Assembly (NCBI RefSeq): GCF_000383875.1
Contig: NZ_KB912886.1
Location: 1-58,466 of the forward strand
Source: Caldibacillus debilis DSM 16016
GTDB taxonomy: Bacteria > Bacillota > Bacilli > Bacillales > Caldibacillaceae
Length of the DNA stretch: 58,466 bases
Reading direction: 5' to 3'
Shown: in pieces, positions 58,220 to 58,466 of the stretch
Position numbering within the stretch: the first letter of the stretch is position 1
Layout: each line of letters starts with the position of its first letter
Program-made: the position numbers and the translations under genes
Notes under the pieces: generated by a model
What the model was told of the DNA's origin: nothing
Seen by the model: only the letters and a program-made list of their open reading frames with translations
The model's database searches: none

Positions 58220-58260
58220 GGCTAAAAACATTGATTTTTTCATGTTTTTAGCCTATTTTT
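58220..58260 (+). terminator. Hairpin guarding the transposase gene
   Basis: GGCTAAAAACAT pairs perfectly with ATGTTTTTAGCC over a 10-nt loop, followed by TATTTTTT. Such a terminator at an IS end prevents transcription from outside entering the transposase. Confidence 0.7.
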
Positions 58261-58324
58261 TATGTTTTTGGTATGTACATATGAAAGTATATATGGTATA
58301 ATTATCTCTAATGAGGTGATTCCC

Positions 58325-58466
58325 ATGTACCTTCAAATCTTCAAGAACCGCGGGAAGGAATATGTTCGGATCGTTGAATCCTTCCGGGATCCGGTAACCA
58401 AAAAACCAAAAATTCGGGTTATCCAAAACTTCGGAAATAAAGAGAAACTGTTGGCTGAAAATCCCA
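58325..58466 (+). CDS. IS1634 family transposase, N-terminal part (cut by window end)
   Basis: The first 47 residues (MYLQIFKNRGKEYVRIVESF, then KKPKIRVIQNFGNKEKL) match the start of IS1634-family (IS4-like, DDE) transposases. GAGGTG lies upstream and TATAAT at ~58293 may be the -10. The rest lies beyond the window, so intactness is unknown. Confidence 0.8.
   Translation, partial: MYLQIFKNRGKEYVRIVESFRDPVTKKPKIRVIQNFGNKEKLLAENP

Overview
The window is the replication-origin region of a spore-forming Bacillaceae chromosome. The base composition is moderately high for the family (roughly half G+C by eye). Protein sequences are closest to what I know from Bacillus, Geobacillus and Caldibacillus; a thermophilic genus such as Caldibacillus is plausible but not proven. 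The gene order follows the canonical B. subtilis order around oriC, with the dnaA side on the minus strand and the rpmH side on the plus strand.

Left arm (1-11106, minus strand): the 5' end of a 16S rRNA gene with its promoter, a degenerate HD-GYP protein, gyrA, gyrB, recF, yaaA, dnaN and dnaA. oriC is bipartite. DnaA boxes plus an AT-rich unwinding element lie between dnaA and dnaN, and a larger DnaA-box cluster lies between dnaA and rpmH.

Right arm core (11523-42394, plus strand except yyaC): rpmH, rnpA, yidC/spoIIIJ, jag, mnmE, mnmG, rsmG, noc, soj, spo0J, yyaC, yyzM, ychF, rpsF, ssb, rpsR, yybS, gdpP, rplI, dnaB, purA, a LysM-G5-M23 cell-wall peptidase, the essential walRKHIJ operon, htrA, a CxxH/CxxC protein and rlmH. 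Regulatory DNA can be read directly: two parS sites, DnaA-box clusters upstream of mnmE and rlmH (both regions bind DnaA in B. subtilis), a pair of PurBoxes upstream of purA, an exact WalR box upstream of the peptidase, and a small cluster of Noc-type palindromes upstream of walR.

Accessory region (about 42.4-58.5 kb): a broken IS21 istB gene, then a low-G+C island with a NUDIX hydrolase, decayed open frames, an integrase-fold protein resembling the SPbeta repressor MrpR, and an orphan 309-residue protein. Next comes a Fur-controlled siderophore uptake locus on the minus strand (AraC-type Btr-like regulator, FeuA-like binding protein, two FecCD permeases, nitroreductase, two esterases). Three members of that locus carry lesions: an in-frame TGA in btr, a 1-nt deletion in feuB, and two frameshifts in one esterase. 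It is followed by a structured RNA-like segment resembling the right end/omegaRNA of an IS200/IS605 element, a thioredoxin-like gene, an aldo/keto reductase, a truncated group IIC intron sitting directly behind a terminator hairpin, a second tiny istB fragment, and the 5' end of an IS1634-family transposase cut by the window edge.

Functionally the core links replication initiation (DnaA, oriC, DnaN, DnaB, SSB), chromosome segregation (Soj, Spo0J, parS, Noc), topology (gyrase), tRNA and rRNA modification (MnmEG, RsmG, RlmH), second-messenger turnover (GdpP) and cell-wall homeostasis (WalRK and a likely target hydrolase). The candidates for unusual biology are the orphan omegaRNA-like scaffold that supplies a promoter element, the intron-terminator junction, the MrpR-like orphan, and the Btr-like regulator split by a stop codon next to three putative operator repeats.
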